A DNA stretch of 44,542 bases from an uncultured Clostridium sp. (lineage in GTDB: Bacteria; Bacillota; Clostridia; Clostridiales; Clostridiaceae). The stretch's first letter is position 1; each line of letters starts with the position of its first letter. Of this stretch, positions 42,238 to 44,542 are shown piece after piece. The stretch is taken from NCBI RefSeq assembly GCF_937920395.1, contig NZ_CALEVF010000223.1:1-44542 (forward strand), in the 5' to 3' direction. The notes beneath the pieces are model-generated. The model made no database searches. It was not told where the DNA came from and saw only the letters and a program-made list of their open reading frames with translations. Both the position numbers and the translations under genes were made by a program.

Positions 42238-43671
42238 CTAATTTTCTTTAATCTTACTCCTAGTAAATGTTCTTGTTAAATATGATATAAAGAACCCGAA
42301 AATTATAAATCCTACTGGTCCACCATAATTCTTGAGTATTGGGATTATCGCTTCTGAGAAATTCTTAGCTCCTGCAATTTCTCCCCATCCTGCTCCAAAG
42401 AATGCGAGTATACCCAATACAAAAACCACAACTGAAGCTATTATTACAGCAGCTTTTGATTTTAACATTACAAATGGAGGTACATTTCCTTTAAGTCTAA
42501 ATACTAAATATGCAGCCGCAAGTACAATATATGGTATTGCAAGTGATAAAGCTGACAATGTAGTTAATAGGTTAAAGAATTTATCTATGTTATTTAATCC
42601 TGCAAGTGGTACTATTATCAATACTAATAATATAACGCATTGAACCCAAAGTGCATTAACTAATGTTCCGTCCTCACGTTTTTTTGTTAAAAATTTAGGA
42701 AATGTTCCACTAGGAACTTCTGAGAACATAGCTCTAATTGGAGATTCAAGCCATACTACAAATGCTGCTATAGATGATATAGTTAAAATAAGTGCATATA
42801 ATTGAACAAATATTTTACCATTTAATCCCCAGTTTTCTGCTAATATTTTATAAACCACATAACCTGCATCCTTAACTCCAGCTTTAGTTATTAATTCAGG
42901 TGATGCAACTAAACATATTGCAAGTGATCCAAGTATATATGCTCCTGCTACAAATGTTGTTGCAATAATAACGGCTTTTGGGAAAACTTTTTTAGGATTT
43001 TCCACATCCTTAATATATGTTCCTGCCACTTCAGCTCCAGCAACAGCAAGAATTAGCCATGAAAATGTTGAGAAATAACTTGCATCAAATTTAGGAATTA
43101 CCGTTCCTGCGCTAAAAGTCGTAGCTGATGGTTGTTTTCCAACTAATACTCCAACAACTGCAAATAATATAAATATAACTGTCACACCTAAAGTTAGTTT
43201 TCCACCTAAATCACTTATTTTAGAGAATCTTTTAACTCCAGTTGTAGCAATATATGTTAATGCTATTGCTAGTCCAATACCAATATACGGCAATAAATAC
43301 GCATTGGCATCATTAAATCTATTTTCTCCAAAAAGAGTCCAAGATATCATTACTGGTATTCTTGCAAAAACCATTTGCAAGTAAAATAAATTAGCAACAA
43401 AATAAGACCAAGTGCCAATAAATGCCCATTTTGGTCCAATTGAGCATTCTATCCAAGTGTATAAACCTCCCTCTTTATCTTTATTAGCAGAAGCAAGTTC
43501 TGCTATCATTATCGATAAAGGTAAAAAGAATAATAATGCAACTATAAGCCATGATGGAATAGCAGCAGGTCCAAGTGTCACTGCATTTGAAGCAATATTT
43601 CCAAATCCGAATGTTGGAACAAAAATCAACATTACCAACGTCCATAAACCTAGTTTTTTTGTATCTTTCAT
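42238..43671 (-). CDS. APC-family amino-acid permease (GadC/YjeM-like)
   Basis: A 477-residue membrane protein with 12 or more helices. Helix 1 contains PTFGFGNIASNAVTLGPAAI, where family members carry the unwound G-x-G substrate site, and PLSIMIAELASANKDKEGGL lies in helix 2. The segment AVAGAEVAGTYIKDVENPKK matches the glutamate/GABA antiporter group more than ordinary APC symporters. It may be an amino-acid exchanger, conceivably serving AspD, though this is only proximity. AAGGAGTG lies before the ATG at 43671; the longer frame to 43698 is unsupported. Confidence 0.85.
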   Translation of the reverse strand: MKDTKKLGLWTLVMLIFVPTFGFGNIASNAVTLGPAAIPSWLIVALLFFLPLSIMIAELASANKDKEGGLYTWIECSIGPKWAFIGTWSYFVANLFYLQMVFARIPVMISWTLFGENRFNDANAYLLPYIGIGLAIALTYIATTGVKRFSKISDLGGKLTLGVTVIFILFAVVGVLVGKQPSATTFSAGTVIPKFDASYFSTFSWLILAVAGAEVAGTYIKDVENPKKVFPKAVIIATTFVAGAYILGSLAICLVASPELITKAGVKDAGYVVYKILAENWGLNGKIFVQLYALILTISSIAAFVVWLESPIRAMFSEVPSGTFPKFLTKKREDGTLVNALWVQCVILLVLIIVPLAGLNNIDKFFNLLTTLSALSLAIPYIVLAAAYLVFRLKGNVPPFVMLKSKAAVIIASVVVFVLGILAFFGAGWGEIAGAKNFSEAIIPILKNYGGPVGFIIFGFFISYLTRTFTRSKIKEN

Positions 43672-43833
43672 AATTTCACTCCTTAATTTTAGAATCACCC
43701 TATAATATTCTGCAAAATAAGCTAAATCCCTCTAAATAAATACGATTTAATTCTTTTTTTAATATATGCACAAAGTAAAGCAGACAAATTCTAAGAATTC
43801 ACCTGTTTTCGTTATAATTTATCGCCATTTATG

Positions 43834-44481
43834 TTAATTATTCGATTTTTCCACAAGTGAGATTAATTTTTCCATGCTGGGTATAATATAATCAGGATCA
43901 TACTTACGTATGACATCTATTGGTAATGCACTCCACCCAACAATTGCCGAAGTAATTCCTGCATTCTTTGCACATAAAATATCAAACTGAGTATCTCCCA
44001 CAAGCATGGTATCATTAGGTTTAGCATCCAATGTTTTAAGTGCCATGAATGCTGGAGTAGGGTCTGGCTTATGAAGCTTGGTATCATCAGCAGATATAAT
44101 CACATCAAAATAATCTACAAGTCCAAAAATTTTTAAACCCCTAATTGTTGATTTTTTTAACCTTGAAGTTACAATTCCAAGCTTATAGCCTAATCTATGA
44201 AGCTCTTTTACACCTTCTTTAATTCCATCATTAATAGTAATTAACTTATCAAAGTTTTTAGTTTGAAAATCTCGATAGGTTTTAATTGCCTCCTGACTTT
44301 TATCACCAAATTCTTTATTCATTGTATCATCTAAAATTTCTCCAAAATGCTTAATAATATCCTCATTATCCACCTGTCTATTTAAGTGTTTTTTATAAGT
44401 GTATTTAAAAGATTGTATAATCAATTCATTTGTATCAAGTAATGTTCCATCCACATCAAACAAAATATTTCTAATTGCCAT
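43834..44481 (-). CDS. HAD-family phosphatase, PpaX-like
   Basis: A 215-residue HAD hydrolase. Motif I FDVDGTLLDT (nucleophile Asp9, acid Asp11), motif II LGIVTSRLKK, the Lys in KLHKPDP and motif IV MLVGDTQFDILCAKNAG are intact, with a small helical cap between motifs I and II. Length and motifs match PpaX, the pyrophosphatase that clears inorganic pyrophosphate made by HPr-kinase/phosphorylase. Phosphoglycolate phosphatase is the main alternative. The ATG at 44481 has GGGGGG just upstream. No hprK or lgt, frequent neighbours of ppaX, lies in the window, which ends 61 bases further on. Those last bases hold only the leader. Confidence 0.75.
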   Translation of the reverse strand: MAIRNILFDVDGTLLDTNELIIQSFKYTYKKHLNRQVDNEDIIKHFGEILDDTMNKEFGDKSQEAIKTYRDFQTKNFDKLITINDGIKEGVKELHRLGYKLGIVTSRLKKSTIRGLKIFGLVDYFDVIISADDTKLHKPDPTPAFMALKTLDAKPNDTMLVGDTQFDILCAKNAGITSAIVGWSALPIDVIRKYDPDYIIPSMEKLISLVEKSNN

Positions 44482-44542
44482 ATGATGTCCCCCCTCGTAT
44501 AATGTAGTTGTAAGCATTGATAATAATTCAGTCATACTAACC

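Overview
The window looks like a chromosomal segment of a spore-forming, strictly low-GC Clostridium (Clostridium sensu stricto or close to it). The evidence is the very AT-rich base use, clostridial ribosome-binding sites, and several sporulation genes: sigG, spo0A, a ytfI/ytfJ (gerW) pair and a spore-coat type transglutaminase (tgl). No rRNA, tRNA, CRISPR array, intact insertion sequence or prophage was seen. Many starts given here are set by the Shine-Dalgarno site rather than by the longest open frame.

Left part (1-8.9 kb): helD (RNA polymerase recycling motor) behind an 18-bp perfect palindrome; a 55-aa CD1375-like small protein; a DUF6440-like small protein; sigG with a good sigma-F/sigma-G promoter match; a GidA-like FAD oxidoreductase; a two-gene unit of an 11-cysteine protein overlapping a 49-aa ribbon-helix-helix-like protein; spo0A; and a class I aminotransferase. 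Neither sigG nor spo0A has its customary neighbour (sigE and spoIVB respectively).

Carbohydrate island (8.9-26.7 kb): it opens with about 1 kb of gene debris: C-terminal pieces of a sugar-phosphate isomerase/epimerase and a DeoR regulator, and a truncated, frameshifted GH105 hydrolase. Next is an L-rhamnose cluster on the minus strand (transcription order rhaM, MFS transporter, araC-type regulator, rhaB, rhaA), with repeated GYCYTATAA-like motifs in front of both araC and rhaB that may be the regulator's operators. No rhamnulose-1-phosphate aldolase is present. Beyond it are two divergent units: on the minus strand a CUT1 ABC importer (binding protein and two permeases, no ATPase) with a YicI-type GH31 alpha-xylosidase; on the plus strand a YesM/YesN-type two-component system with a GH94-type glycoside phosphorylase. 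Together these could import and split an oligosaccharide with alpha-xylosyl and beta-glucosyl links, for example from xyloglucan; the substrate is inference.

Right part (26.7-44.5 kb): DUF4931 protein, ytfJ, ytfI (DUF2953), a YczE-like membrane protein, a papain-fold (C39-like) protein, a complete potABCD polyamine importer, an EamA exporter, an unknown gene followed by tgl, an alpha/beta hydrolase with a less AT-rich, foreign-looking sequence, aspartate 4-decarboxylase (aspD), a DUF1186 protein, a second C39-like protein with a small membrane protein, an APC amino-acid permease and a PpaX-like HAD phosphatase. Long perfect hairpins separate most transcription units.
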